Shown piece after piece: positions 11,868-24,702 of a DNA stretch of 64,000 nt (position 1 is its first letter; each line of letters begins with the position of its first letter). The position numbers were made by a program, and so were the translations under genes. The notes beneath the pieces were generated by a model. The model was not told the origin of the DNA and did no database searches. It saw only the letters and a list, made by a program, of their open reading frames with translations. The DNA comes from Megaleporinus macrocephalus. Lineage: Eukaryota > Chordata > Actinopteri > Characiformes > Anostomidae. The stretch is taken from positions 1,784,184 through 1,848,183 of the forward strand of contig CM038716.1 in the NCBI GenBank assembly GCA_021613375.1, written 5' to 3'.

Positions 11868-13415
11868 CAGTCATGGCCAAAAGTTTTGAGAATGATACAA
11901 ATATTAATTTTTACAAAGTCTACTGCTTCAGTTTTTATAATGGCAATTTGCATATACTCCAGAATGTTATAAAGAGTGATCAGCTTAACAGCAATTAATT
12001 GCAAAGTCAATATTTGCCTAGACAATGAACTTTATCCCCCAAAACACATTTCAACTTCATTGCAGCCCTGCCTTAAAAGGACCAGCTAACATCGTTTCAG
12101 TGATTGCTCCATTAACACAGGTGTGGGTGTTGATGAGGACAGGGCTGGAGATCAATCTGTAATGATTAAGTAAGAATGACACCACTGGACACTTTAAAAG
12201 GAGGCTGGTGCTTGGCATCATTGTTTCTCTTCTGTTAACCATGGTTATCTCGAAAGAAACACGTGCAGTCATCATTGCACTGCACAAAAACGGCCTAACA
12301 GGGAAGAGTATCGCAGCTAGAAAGATCAATCATCAAGAACTTCAAGGAGAGAGGTTCCATTGTTGCCAAAAAGGCTCCAGGGCGCCCAAGAAAGACCAGC
12401 AAGCGCCAGGACCGTCTCTTAAAAGTGTTTCAGCTACGGGATCGGGCTACCAGCAGTGCAGAGCTTGCTCAGGAATGGCAGCAGGCAGGTGTGAGTGCAT
12501 CTGCACGCACTGTGAGGCGGAGACTCTTGGAGCAAGGCCTGGTCTCAAGGAGGGCAGCAAAGAAGCCACTTCTCTCCAGAAAAAACATCAGGGACAGACT
12601 GATATTCTGCAAAAGGTACAGGGAGTGGACTGCTGAGGACTGGGGGAAAAGTCATTTTCTCTGATGAATCCCCTTTCCGATTGTTTGGGACATCTGGAAA
12701 ACAGCTTGTTCGGAGAAGACGAGGTGAGCGCTACCACCAGTCTTGTCTCATGCCAACTGTAAAGCATCCTGAAACCATTCATGTGTGGGGTTGCTTCTCA
12801 GCCGAGGGAATTGGCTCTCTCACAGTCTTGCCTAAAAACACAGCCATGAATAAAGAATGGTATCAGAATGTCCTCCGAGAGCAACTTCTCCCAACCGTCC
12901 AAGAGCAGTTTGGTGATCAACAATGCCTTTTCCAGCATGATGGAGCACCTTGCCATAAAGCAAAGGTGATAACTAAATGGCTCAGGGAACAAAACATAGA
13001 GATTTTGGGTCCATGGCCTGGAAACTCCCCAGATCTTAATCCCATTGAGAACTTGTGGTCAATCATCAAGAGACGGGTGGACAAACAAAAACCTACAAAT
13101 TCTGACAAAATGCAAGCATTGATTGTGCAATAATGGACTGCTATCAGTCAGTATTTGGTCCAGAAGTTAATTGAGAGCATGCCAGGGAGAATTGCAGAGG
13201 TCCTGAAGAAGAAGGGTCAACACTGCAAATATTGACTTGCTGCCTTAACTCATTCTAACACTGTCAATAAAAGCTTTTGTTACTCATAATATGATTGCAA
13301 TTATATTTCTGTATGTGATATAAACATCTGACAAACACACATTAAAAACCAGAGGGCAGCAGATCATGTGAAAATATCATATTTGTGTCATTCTCAAAAC
13401 TTTTGGCCATGACTG
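11868..13415 (+). mobile_element. Nearly full-length Tc1-like transposon, 1548 bp
   Basis: The termini are inverted repeats: CAGTCATGGCCAAAAGTTTT at 11868 and the same sequence on the other strand ending at 13415, about 37 matching bases with one difference. The element is flanked by TA dinucleotides (11866-11867 and 13416-13417), the classic Tc1/mariner target duplication. The interior carries a damaged DD34E transposase in plus orientation. Length and layout fit a once-autonomous element with little internal loss. Confidence 0.95.
12241..13133 (+). pseudogene. Tc1-like transposase, frameshifted
   Basis: The reading starts with an ATG at 12241 (MVISKETRAVIIALHKNGLT, the helix-turn-helix N-terminus of Tc1 transposases). 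It shifts frame near 12325, continues with RDRATSSAELAQEW around 12440 (second DNA-binding domain), and shifts again near 12650, where the first catalytic Asp sits in the SDES motif. It then runs from about 12681 through QHDGAPCH (second Asp) and NSPDLNPIENLW (catalytic Glu), to a premature TAA at 13131-13133. Two frameshifts and an early stop make it inactive. The three catalytic residues are still present across the frames, so decay is moderate. Confidence 0.93.
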
Positions 13416-13526
13416 TACACATTGTTTTTTTTTTTGTTTTTATCTCATATATATGATATTCTTTATCACACAAATTACATACTATTTTGAGTCATACTTT
13501 GCTTTGTTTAAAATATTATACACTGT

Positions 13527-14150
13527 CATGACCCTAACCAGCAGGTATTATTTGGGTGGTGGATCTTTCTCAGCACTGCAGTGACACTGGGTGGTATTTT
13601 AGTGTGTGTTGTAGTGGTATATGTGGATCAGACGCAGCAGTGTTGCTGGAGTTTTTAAACACTGTCCTCTCTGTTAGATACTCCTACCATGTTGATCCAC
13701 CTTGCAGATGTAAAGTCAGAGACGATAACTCTCTAGCTATCTGTTAGCTATCTGTTATTGCACAGTTTTTGTTCCTCTAGTCATCAGTGGTCACAGGACG
13801 CTGCCCATAGCATGCTGTTGGTGGACTATTCTCAATTCAGCATTGGCAATGAAGTGTTTAAAAACGGCAGCACTGCTGTATCTTATTTACACATACTGTC
13901 ACAGCCCACACTAACACACCACCACGTCAGTGTCAGTGCAGTGCTGAAAATGCTCTACCACCCAAATAATACCTGCTCTGTGGTGGTCCTGTGAGGGTCC
14001 TGACCATTAAAGAACAGGGTGAAAGGGGATTAGGAAAGCATACAGATAAACAGATGAACTACAGTCTGTAACTGTAAAACTATATAGTGCATCTATATGG
14101 TAAATGGAACTGAAAAATGATACAAAGAATTGAAGTGTCTGTATTGAAGT
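13527..14150. mobile_element. Fish dispersed element with internal inverted repeat
   Basis: The left arm CAGGTATTATTTGGGTGGTGG near 13542 recurs inverted near 13955-13976, and the text between includes CAGCACTGCAGTGACACTGGG and its approximate inverse near 13930. It therefore folds into a long imperfect stem. I recognise this as a widespread fish repeat, whose tail after the stem (to about 14150) is also present. There is no coding capacity. Short ORFs at 13556-13994 fall inside it and are not genes. Confidence 0.7.
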
Positions 14151-14412
14151 GGGTATGGCCAGTGGGTATGTTGTATAGATACAAGCTTGACTATACTATG
14201 AATTGAATATACTATATCGTGTTTACAAAAAAAAAAGCATTTTTGACAACTTGATTGTCAATGAGAAATGGTTGTCCTATTAAATTTAACTTTAAGTTAG
14301 AATCCTCAGATGAGCAGTACATTTCATAGCAATGTGAAACAACATCTTAATAAGCTCTGGTTGGAAAACAGTTAATGATTTATGTAAACTCATCTAGAAA
14401 ACCAACACTTAC

Positions 14413-17400
14413 CCTGGACTTGCCGCAACGACAAATGCGGTCACCTAAGAGAGTTACAAGTGATTAGAGGTTTATGATTCCTGGTTTGGCACACACTTTT
14501 ATTCATAGCCTCAAAACAGCTTCACTCACCAGTCAGTAGTAGAATAGACAGTAAGACTACAACTCCAGCAAAAGACAAGCCCACAATGCGCAGAGTTTCA
14601 TAGTCTGTGACAAAACAAATGCAGAAAAAATACTCATTTGGTACTCATTTAAGTCTCCGTCAGTGAATTCATTTTAAAACCATGCAACCTCACCATACAC
14701 AAAGTCTGCATCAGGGTCCACATCGGGTGCTGAAAGAAAGACGAACATAACACAGCTCTTTACTAAATTTTTGCCACATTTTGCTACTGTCAGCTTCATG
14801 TTTAACATGTTATCTTCCTTGGTAACAGAAGCAGGTTTTGCCTGTGAAGATCTAGAGTTTTAATTAAATACCAAGATAAAAAAAGATGTTTTTAATATAT
14901 CTTAAGATATGTTTATAACAAAGACTGTCTTATTAAAGTCGAAATTAAAGTTCATAGTTTAGATGCATTATAACTGACAAGAGGTCTCTCTACACATTTT
15001 TGCAGAAGGTATGTCCAGAAACCCAATATCTTCAGATCTAAGATTGCTAGAATCTGTGTTGCTATATTTTACATGATGTGGAACCCCAGTAATCCAGTCA
15101 ACCAATCAGTATTTCAGTTGGTGGACAGTGTATGTGTATATTTACATCACAAATGTTCTCATAAACCCAAAGTAGATTCAGTGAGCATCACCTATTGCAT
15201 CACCTATCACCTATCACCTATATCATCTACATCCAAATATAGACCCTCACTGTGTATTTGGGACTGTGTTTAGGAGAAGAATATATACCATTTAAAACTA
15301 AACACTTGTGCTTGTCCATGTTTACATGCACTCCATGGCCAAGAGTATGTGGACACCCCTTACTTTCAGTTTTAGCCACACTCACTGTTAACAGGCAGAT
15401 AGCAATGTAATCTTTTTGCATAAACACCGACAGTAGAATAGGTCTTACTGAAGAGCACAATAAGTTTAATGTGACTTTAAATGCATGCTACAGTAGCCCT
15501 AGTCAGTTTGTAAGTGCTTTAATTCTGAATTATAAGTATCTAGGACTATGCAGAGTTGAAAGGGGTGACTAGTTTCCTCCTCCTGAATATGATTAGTCAC
15601 CCCAGATGCCACCACAGAATTTTTGCAATGTTGTTGGCTTTCACCATGCTGTGGAATAGGTGTTTGTGCCTTTAAGGGAAGAGTATTACTGTCAGTGAAA
15701 CAACTCTCTATCTTTATCCATCTCTCCATGCTGTCCTTCCCCAGAGCCCACCATAGCACATTAACATTGCTGCCCTACCTAGTAAAATGTATAGTTCCTA
15801 TAGTAATGTTTGGTAGAGGAAGGATAACAGTCTGGGGCTGTTTTAGGGTTTGGGCTTAGTTGCAGTTCCAGTGAAGTTCCAAATAGTCTTTTCAAAAATC
15901 TACAGTATACAAAGACTTTTTAAATAATTCTATGGTATTATTTAACTGTTTGGGGAAGACTCTTTCCTGTTCCAGCATTACTGTTCCCCATTGCCCAATG
16001 TCCATACAGACATGATTTGATTCCACACTAATGTCCATGTTTATCATGGTCAAGTGTACGTATACTTTTAGCCATTTACTTTATCAAAATATACAGTTGT
16101 ACGCAAAAGTTTGAGTCCCCCTGCCAAATAACATATTGTCACTGTCCATTTTTTATGTCATATAAGCATGGCAGTGGTCCCTTACATTGTGTAGAAATTT
16201 CATAATGAGTGGACCAATTGTAATGCTTGGAATAAAACATTTACATTTATTGACATTAAAAGTTAAGAATGTTTATGGCCTCTACGGTAAAGTTGATGTT
16301 TTGTTGATACATGTTGATCTTTGGACAGCAATGATTTTTTGTTTATCCTTAGCAATTTCTGGGATCAATTGTGACTGTAAAAAGGTTTGCTTTTAAAACA
16401 GGACAATAATTCAAAACATGCTTCAGAATACACCATGAATTAGCATTTCGGAATTAACATTATTAAAATCGGTAGGTACATCTTAAACATGCTGCATGTG
16501 CAGGACAGCCCAACAACACTGCAGAACTGTGTGTTCTTAAATGGTTTGCTGCAGTTGCGTTGTTGTGTTTACTCATGTTCACGTAAAGTCAACAAAATTG
16601 CCCAAATATTTGAAAACAGCTGTGTCCAGAGACTACTGATTTATTGCCATAGTTTATTCCTTACTGCAGTAGTATGGAGTGGCAGTTGGTAATGCTGTTT
16701 CCATGCAGAAGTATAAAATATGTTGCTTTTTGATTCCCTGAAGGTTTTATGACCTTTATAAAATGAAATACTCGACTTAGAAACATAGCCTACTTCTGTC
16801 TGAAGGAGCTGATGGACAGTACCTTAATGGCCATAGTTTTAAAAAAAGGAAAGCAGACTCCACTGGGGAAACTTCTGTGTATAGCATATTCACATCATAT
16901 GTACTGCAATATAGTGCTACTGATTAAAATTAAACCATGAAATGAAAATATAGATCAGCGGTGTATGACAGTTTGATTGTATAATAGGCGCTTTGCCTGT
17001 TCTGTTGCCCTATGTGCCATCTAGCTATTTGGTGATAAGAGATAGTGAGAAATCTAAAAGGATATATAAAAGCCCATGAAATTATACTGCTACTCTACTT
17101 ATGTAGTTGTACAGCTTGTGTTTCTCACCTCAGTCATTCTGTATTTAGTATATGTCTATATGTGTTTTAGTCCTTCTAGAGTATTCAGTCTTAATGTACT
17201 CTCATTTAGGGTATTGCAAATCTATTGTAGATCTTATAGGTCAGTTAAAGGTCTTCAAAAACTACAAGGTTTGTGGCAATACTCTTATATCAGCGCTGGA
17301 TTTAACATCCAATAACTAGTAAATGCATATGTTGAGATTTTACTTCTCCACATCAATCACATTGTTTAGTCTAACAATCACAATGTCTAGTTTACCTTGG

Positions 17401-17987
17401 CATTGCTTAACTTGGGAAAACTTAATTAATAATATCAAACTTCATTGTATATCCCCTGAATGCCATATTGTTCCCCCAAATAAGTTTTTTTTGTTGTTTG
17501 GTGTTTATTATTCAGTGTCAGTTTTTTCACAAATAGGAGAACTTCTCAACTAAACACTGTGATGTATTTAAAATGTGTTTAAACCTCAGCATAAGTATTT
17601 ACAGTGTATTCAGCAGTAGATGTTATTCACAGCCATCAATAAAAACATATAGGTGCTTTGTTTTCAGACATATTTTACTGTAACATTTCCCTGATTTGTT
17701 GTATTGCTTTATTTTATGTAAACATTTACTTTTGTATGAGCTGTTGATTCTCACAGAACCTTTGTCACCTTTTTATGAGCCAATAGTGGACCTTCTAGGA
17801 GCTATAGAGATTTCATGTTTGATCAGGGTTTTGAGTGGTTGTTGTAGAGCTCTGTCTGGGAAGAGGTCAACATGTAAACTACGCTTCCTTCAGCTTCATG
17901 ACAAATCAACTTTGTCTTTTGGACTTGGTCACCACACTGTGCTTCTAAAATTAGATTAATACTGGACTCACCTCCTCCAGAAGACAT
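14413..17987 (-). CDS. fxyd2: FXYD-family Na,K-ATPase regulator, fxyd2-like (C-terminal exon not found)
   Basis: FXYD proteins are single-pass membrane peptides that tune Na,K-ATPase affinity. Four exons join in phase: 17972-17987 (MSSGG), 14694-14729, 14530-14604 and 14413-14444, giving 53 codons so far. There is no cleavable signal peptide, as in the FXYD2 gamma subunit. The signature motif is FVYD (residues 15-18), then DYETLR and the membrane segment at about 24-42, then a basic cytoplasmic patch with CRCGKSR. Every junction has GT-AG sites. Exon 4 ends in phase 0 at AGG|GTAAGTG, so at least one short exon is missing. Oddities: the proline of the usual PFxYD is absent, and Ser37 stands where human FXYD2 has Gly41. 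Assignment as fxyd2 rests on the missing signal peptide and on the position next to fxyd6 and dscaml1; another fish FXYD paralogue is the alternative. Confidence 0.83.
14445..17971 (-). other. fxyd2 introns, repeat-containing
   Basis: Intron 1 (14730-17971) is the large one and contains a degenerate Tc1 relic at 15325-16083 and AT-rich DNA. The introns between exons 2, 3 and 4 are short (about 85-90 bases each). No additional exon is recognised. Confidence 0.7.
15325..16083 (+). mobile_element. Degenerate, deleted Tc1-like transposon in fxyd2 intron 1
   Basis: The left end reads CCATGGCCAAGAGTATGTGG near 15334, and the right end is an approximate inverse (GTATACTTTTAGCCATTTAC near 16060-16079). 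This is the 'GGCCAAAAGTATGTGGACAC' type of Tc1 terminus. Inside, GAGGAAGGATAACAGTCTGGG near 15817 and CTCTTTCCTGTTCCAGCA near 15960 are eroded remnants of the catalytic transposase region (the VWGC and LFQ blocks). Most of the transposase is deleted and no ORF remains. Confidence 0.75.
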
Positions 17988-18132
17988 GTTGGTTGCCTGT
18001 GCGTGTGTGACAGTGCAAAGCAGGAAATCTTTGGATAGTTTTGATTATACTTGGTGTGACTGTAAAAAATCCCACAGAAAAAAGTCAACAGAACACTTCA
18101 CAGCGAACTGCTCTAATTAGATTTGGGTTTTT

Positions 18133-19260
18133 TACAGCCTCAATTCCAGTTTACTCTGTTTAAAATGCAAATAAATGTAAATAAAAAAACAGAATACAAT
18201 GATATACAAATCTAGTGCACTCATTGATTGCATTCATAATAGATTATAGAACACACATGTTCTGTTGTTAAAAATTAGACATTTAACTAATTCATGAAAA
18301 TTATTAGCTTATTTAAAACTTGGCAGAAACCCATTGCAACAAAGTTGGGATGAGGGAACAAAGGGTTGGGAAAGTAAGTGGTTCTAATAAAAGCAGCTGG
18401 AGTAGCTGGTCCTAAAAAAAGCATTTTTATAGAGACTCTCAGACACAAAAATGGCCCGCAAAAACTGTGTTTAAAAATTGTGGAATAATTTTCTTCATTG
18501 TAAAGTTGCAAAGACTTTAGATATTCCACTATTTACAGTTCATAATGTCATCAAAAAATTCAAAGAACCTGGAGAAATTCATGTGCAAGGAACAAGGTCA
18601 GTGGTCAATATTGGATGCTCAAGATCTTCGGCCCCTCAGACAGCAGACTACATTAAAAACAGGCATGATTCTGTACTAGAAATCACTGCACTGGATTAGG
18701 AACACTTCTAGAAATAATTGTCTGTGAACACAGTTTGCTGTGCGATCCACAAATGGAAGCTAAAGCTGTATCGTGCATATAAGCAGACATATGTCTGTGG
18801 TCGGATAAATTCAAATTTTAAAAATTCTATCCGGAAACCACAGATGCCGTGTCCCGCAGACTTCAAAGGAAAGTGACCTCTGATGGCTGAAAGCCTGTAT
18901 CTCTGATGGTATGGGATTGCATTAGTGCTTATGATATGGGCATCTTACAGATCTGGGAACACATGAGATTTTGGAACAACATATGCTACCATCTAGACAA
19001 AACATCTCTTTCAGGAAAGTCTTTGCATACTTCAGCAGGACAATGCTCAACCACATACTGCATCTATCACAGCAGCATGACTTTGCAGAAAAGGAGTCCG
19101 GATTCTGAACTGGCCAGTCTGCAATGCAGACCTTTCAAGAGGGGATGCTACACAATGATAGACATGGCTCTGTCCCAACCTTTTTAAGATGCATTGCAGT
19201 CATAATGTTCTAAATGAGTTAATAAATTTTACAATGTTCTATTGTAAATAAATTATGAGA
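18133..19260 (+). mobile_element. Decayed Tc1/mariner-type relic upstream of fxyd2
   Basis: The left end resembles the widespread fish element beginning CAACCCCAATTCC: here ACAGCCTCAATTCCAGTTTA at 18134, followed by CAGAATACAATGATATACAA. The internal reading at 18478-18699 (VAKTLDIPLFTVHNVIKKFK) is the helix-turn-helix of its transposase. TGGTATGGGATTGCATTAG near 18907 and later blocks correspond to the catalytic half, all with multiple stops. The right terminal repeat was not found; the relic fades out after GTCCCAACCTTTTTAAGATG near 19171. Confidence 0.7.
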
Positions 19261-20334
19261 CTATGTAGCAGTAATTTGAAATTAATAACAGAGGACAGAA
19301 AAATCCATTTAAAAAAAAAAAAAGCTAAAACATGTTTTCAAAAATTCATAAAGATATCAAAAATCTGTTAGCCTTAACATGCCAAATAATGTCCAGGGAA
19401 AACAATTCACCAAAATGTCAAAACAATTACACACAATTACTAAGTAAAATAGGTTTTCTGCTTTTTATGATGCTGGAAAATGTGTGTATAATAGATGGTT
19501 TGACTGGAAATTAAACGATTAAAGGTTGGTAGAGTTTTGCACAGTACTGTGTAAACTGACAAGAATCATAACATTCAAGCACATTTAGTTCCATAGATTC
19601 CAACCCTGCGCAAGCATTTTGGTAAGCATTTTTTGCTAAAAAAAAATAGGGGTACTAATTTGTATCATTGACAAAAGATTTTCGCTGCCTAATTTCTGCC
19701 ACCTACAAAATGAATGAGAATAAGATCTGAATTACCACACAGCTCTTCACCTATCGATGCTTGGAAATAAAAACATTTGGGCTGCGCTCACACACTGGAC
19801 TAGGTAAGTGGTGAACTAACCCTAGTCAAAAACGTGTGTTTTTATAAGTTTACCTTTGTTATAAATGATTATTTTTGCCTACCTTATTCACACAGAGGCT
19901 CCTGGTCTTTGTGGAGATTTACTCTGGGCTGAAAGTCCCTCCTAATTGTGTACCAAGGTACACTTCATCTTTCTGCCCCTCCCTGCTTCCTCTCATGGGT
20001 GTCTATAAATCTAACTGCCAACCTCCCACCAAGCACATATTTATTAGCCTATAAAGCCCGGCCTTTGAACAGTTGTAAACCATTGTTTTTACCTAACCTT
20101 CAACCTTCAACCTGGAATTCAAGAATGATAACCATTTTCTGACTTGACTTTGAAATATCGACAAAGTGCTTTAGGACTGTCAATCATCGTCGACTGACAT
20201 TGAGCACTTCCTTTTGAGTTAGCAGGGGTTTAGCTCTCTTGTTTTGGCATAGTATTGAAGACAGGCCTGAGGAAAAACAAGTACTGATTGACAGCTTTTC
20301 CTTTAGCCTTTGTTTTAAAAATGTCTCCACCCAG

Positions 20335-21539
20335 ACTGTCAGACACAGACTTTATTTGGTATTTAAAAGCATAAAATGCGGCCATACAATACAGCTGCAC
20401 AAAGATGTACAGAATACATATTTATAGTTTTCGCTAGTAAACACAGCATATTCTAAAATACATAGCATTGTACCTGACTGCATGATTCAAGATATATCCA
20501 GCATAAATGTGCTAAATGGTAAATACATTTTTCTCTTTTCAAACTGACCTGCACATGTACTACTGACAGGTTTTTACCACAAGTAATGTGTGGCACAACA
20601 CAGACACACAAAAGCAGTTGGTCTTCAAGACCAACAGTTTGGTTCCACAGAACCAGCAGAACATTTGTAGCCTAATGTGTAGTTTGAGAAGAGTGACTAT
20701 AATCGCTACATGTAACATGAGAGAGTGGAGGACAGTATAGTGGCACTATGGTGAGGTGGAGTGCTCCTGTGAACTCCAGGTCACAGGTCTTTATGCAGGC
20801 ACAGAGCTGGGCAGTGTTGCAGCTGAGAAGAGTAGTGTGGCACCCCCTGTCGTACAGTGGTGGAACTGTTTCTGTGCTTCTGTTTGAACTGGGTGCTGCA
20901 GTTGTTAAGATTGTCGGGAGTGAGGTGTGTAGACACACACTATCATTCACTTGTATGGACAGAGGCTCATTCAGATATACGCATATACTATTTCAAGCTT
21001 AATTTTTCACACGTATGCCCGCCTACACACACGTATACACATGTATGTAAATTAGAATGTTCTAACATATCTGCATCACGTGTGAACTTATATGTCTTAA
21101 TATAAACTACAGGATCTACAAGATGAAAACAGTAGATAGACATATAACAAGAGTGACCACATCATCGATAACACTAACAAAAAATAAAATAAGACATCAA
21201 CTGAAGATTAAACACTACAACTTAAACGAAACACATGAGCTCAGCTGGGGAGGAGCACTAGCAGTATGAGCAATTTGTAAGTGGTGGCTAGTTTCTCTAC
21301 GGCGGCTTACTTTGTACGCACTGGTGTAAGAAGGGCACAGACAAAAAAGAGACGGATACGGTTACTGGTCACATGACAGGACTAGAGGTTTATATACACG
21401 ACACTGGCCCATCCCTAACCCCAGCCATGCTCTCCTCTAATTCCTATACTGCCTCTCTCCATTCCAACAGCCGTGGACTGGAATCAGCTTCAGCATGATC
21501 ATCACCATCGCAAAGTGTTGTTCAGTCACGGCTGCGTGT
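20335..21539 (-). other. fxyd6: fxyd6 3' UTR terminal exon with poly(A) signal
   Basis: A good acceptor (CCCCCACTTCTCAG|ACACGC, boundary at 21539/21540) lies 188 bases downstream of the donor that follows the fxyd6 stop codon. From there the sequence runs with no coding signal to an AATAAA on the minus strand (20356-20351) in the context AATAAAGTCTGTGTCTG, typical of a cleavage site, which would fall near 20335. The 3' UTR exon would be about 1.2 kb. The acceptor and the poly(A) signal are visible; the link between them is inference. Confidence 0.6.
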
Positions 21540-21736
21540 CTGAGAAGTGGGGGAAAAAGAGGGAAATTACAGAGATATTATAAAATAACAATGTTTTCAA
21601 AATCTCTTGTTACCAATGATATCATCCTAATGGATGGCTAACTTCTATTCAGCATTAGCAATGCCAGATCCTATGCCTTCTTAACACTTACCACTGCATT
21701 TAAAAAATAACCATAATTCTTTCTTACCTAGATGAC

Positions 21737-24667
21737 TCAGTTCTCAGCTTTTGGAGTTTCCTTAGCTTTATAAAAAAGGAAACAATGAAAAGAGACAATT
21801 TACCTAAAAGAATGTGCAGTTAAAACACAAAAAGTACACATTTGTACAGGGAGTGGACACAATAATGGAAACAATCTAAAATATATTAATATCAGACATC
21901 CTACTAAAGTAGGTCAACTGTTTAAATTCATATATTTTGTTCAGTCCTTTTCTAGAATTTGAAATTATTTGCCACTTGTGATTGCACGCAGTATCCGTGC
22001 AGTAAAACACCCACATATACACACAATGGTGAACAGACACAGGCTTTATGGGATCGATCCAGCAACCTTTCAGCTGGTTCCCTAACCTCTAGCCCATGAC
22101 TGCCCTGTATTTTTATATGCTATCAATTGTCTAAGGGGATTCTGCATCACGCTACAAGACAGAAAGCAGTTCTTTAAGGAAAGAGACAAGTCCAATGATG
22201 TTTAGAGCTGGTGACTGTGAAGGTCATGGAAGGTGATTGTTGTTATTCTGGTGTTCATGAAATGTGAGTGTGTGAAGGCAGTGTCTACTTAGGATATTGG
22301 AACAGTAAATGAAACCATGTTTTACAGATGGAAAGCATAAAGCAAAGAAAAAAAAATTGACTGCCACTTTTCAGGTAATTAGTCAGAATTATTAGATGAA
22401 GTTAGAAATGGTTGTAAGGTATTGCCACAGAACGCATAAAGCCTGACACCAACTATTCTCATTGTGTAGAGGATGTTGTTGCTGGAGACAAAAGATGTTT
22501 GGATTAGACCTTGTAGAAGCTCAGTGGTAAAACGACCACCAGACCTGTGCTTGCTCTAAGGTAAGCTAAAGTTTATCTGGGTTATTGTATTTGTGCTAAA
22601 AATTGTTAAATATGGTAACTGATGATAAATAAAGTTAAGATCATTTCTTACATTTGCTGCTTAATAGATCAGTCAGGTTCAACAGGACCACATGGAGTAT
22701 GATGAATGGACCCATGAAAATGCTCCAAAATGACTTGTAATAAAACCTCTTTACATTAACTTACCTTGAAAGTTAAGAATTATTTTTTGTCCTTTTCTCT
22801 GATGTTACTATCTTGGAGATACTGTTTGATACTGTGTGATTTTGTTACTTCAAAGCTAAATCTCTTTTTTAGGTGGTGCTTTATTATTTTGTCCACCTCC
22901 TGTGTATGGAGAACCCATAACGACATGTACATGCATAACTAAGACTGTATTGTCATCTCACCCTTGGCTACCATCAGGTTTTCTGTTTGGGCCTCTTCAT
23001 CACCTGGAGCCCTAGAAAAAATATGTACAAGATGAAACATGAGCTCCTACAAACACATCAAGACAATAAATACAATTTAATTGCAATGAGCCAAAACATG
23101 TTCACCCGTTTGCTGGACATTCTGATTCCCCCTGCACCAGATGCAACTCTTTTGTACTACCACAATATCCAAAGTGTGCATGTGTGTGTGTTTTTTCCCT
23201 CAAGGCTGAATTAACTTATTTCTAATGTGGGTTTCCTATACTGGCAGGATGGGATGTCTGCTGTGATACCTGAGTCCCTTTAGGTATGGAGACAATCAAG
23301 GCATGTGTAAGAAAGACTAATTTCTGCTTGCATATAATTTGTTATTTACTTATTTCAGTGAAGTGGCACTGATGTATCAGGAAGCCCATATACAAAAGCC
23401 TCAATTCAGTGTTATAACAGTGTTCCTCAAACGTGTTCCTGGAGGCCCACTGGCCCACACAGTTTCCTGCTTTGTTAAAGCAGGAAAAGCACAAACATTG
23501 TGCAGGCAATGGACCTCCAGTTAGTTATAACTTGTGAGTGCACTACTTTCATTAAGCTGAAGTATTAAAGTATTCCAAGTATTAATTATTGTATTGCATG
23601 ACTGTTTCCTGGTCCATAGTGAGGTGAGGTACATAAAGAGACGACTTTGGTGTGGAGGAACTCCAGTGTTTTGCACAGAGGCACACAGAGCCTTATTAAC
23701 AATCCCACTGAACAGACCTCACAAATGCTCATTTGACTGAATAACAAGCTCCTATGTGTATGATGATCAGATGTCCACATACTTTAGACCATAGTGTGTT
23801 TTTCATTCTAATTTTCGTTTCATCATCCTTGTTCACACTAAAAATCTGGTTGGAAGTGCACTTAATACTGATTAATATAGATGAGCTCATGCAAGGTAAA
23901 TTTATGAGTGAGAATGAAAATCTCATTCTGCTGAAAGTGGATAACAGCAACTGAAGTAGACTACTGATATTATGCAAATGAGCCTGGCTGTGCCATGTGC
24001 ATTCGACCACTAGAATTTCAATTCTTGTCAAGGGACAGAACCAAGGATTTCACAGGCATCTTTATGACTGGTTTTAACAAACAGCACTGATGTTTGAATT
24101 GCTAGGCTTCATTTGCTTGTCCACAGGTGTAGTGTCACCATTAAAAATAATAACATAAGCAAACGGTTCAGAAATATCTTATCCCAAATGATCCATAAAA
24201 AGTGTAATATATGGAACATTCTAACTGGCAAAAAATCAAAACACAACTGACTTAAATTTTAATCTGAAATCCTTTTGCCCTGGCATGGTCCTATTCCTTG
24301 TTGTATTTCCTTTATTGAACATAATGACAGAACATTACATTCTGCCAATAACAAAACAATCATAACACTTCCAAAATGTTACCAAATGTTTCTGCAGTGA
24401 CTGATTTAGCTAATTTTAGGCAGAACTTAAAAATGATTGCCAGTACATGACAAGAACTTGGAACAGTTGTACACATAAATATAATTAAAAAATAATAATA
24501 ATTTTGCATTAAAACAGAAAAAAGACATTCTTTTCAGAAAATATTTTGACAGTGCCAGTTTTGACTTTCAGACTATGGGTACTTGAAAAACTAGAAAACT
24601 TCCATCTTCTATCTAAGGACAATGCAGACACCAGCAGAGTCACCATAGTCATCTTTCTCATTCTTCA

Positions 24668-24702
<35 letters not shown>

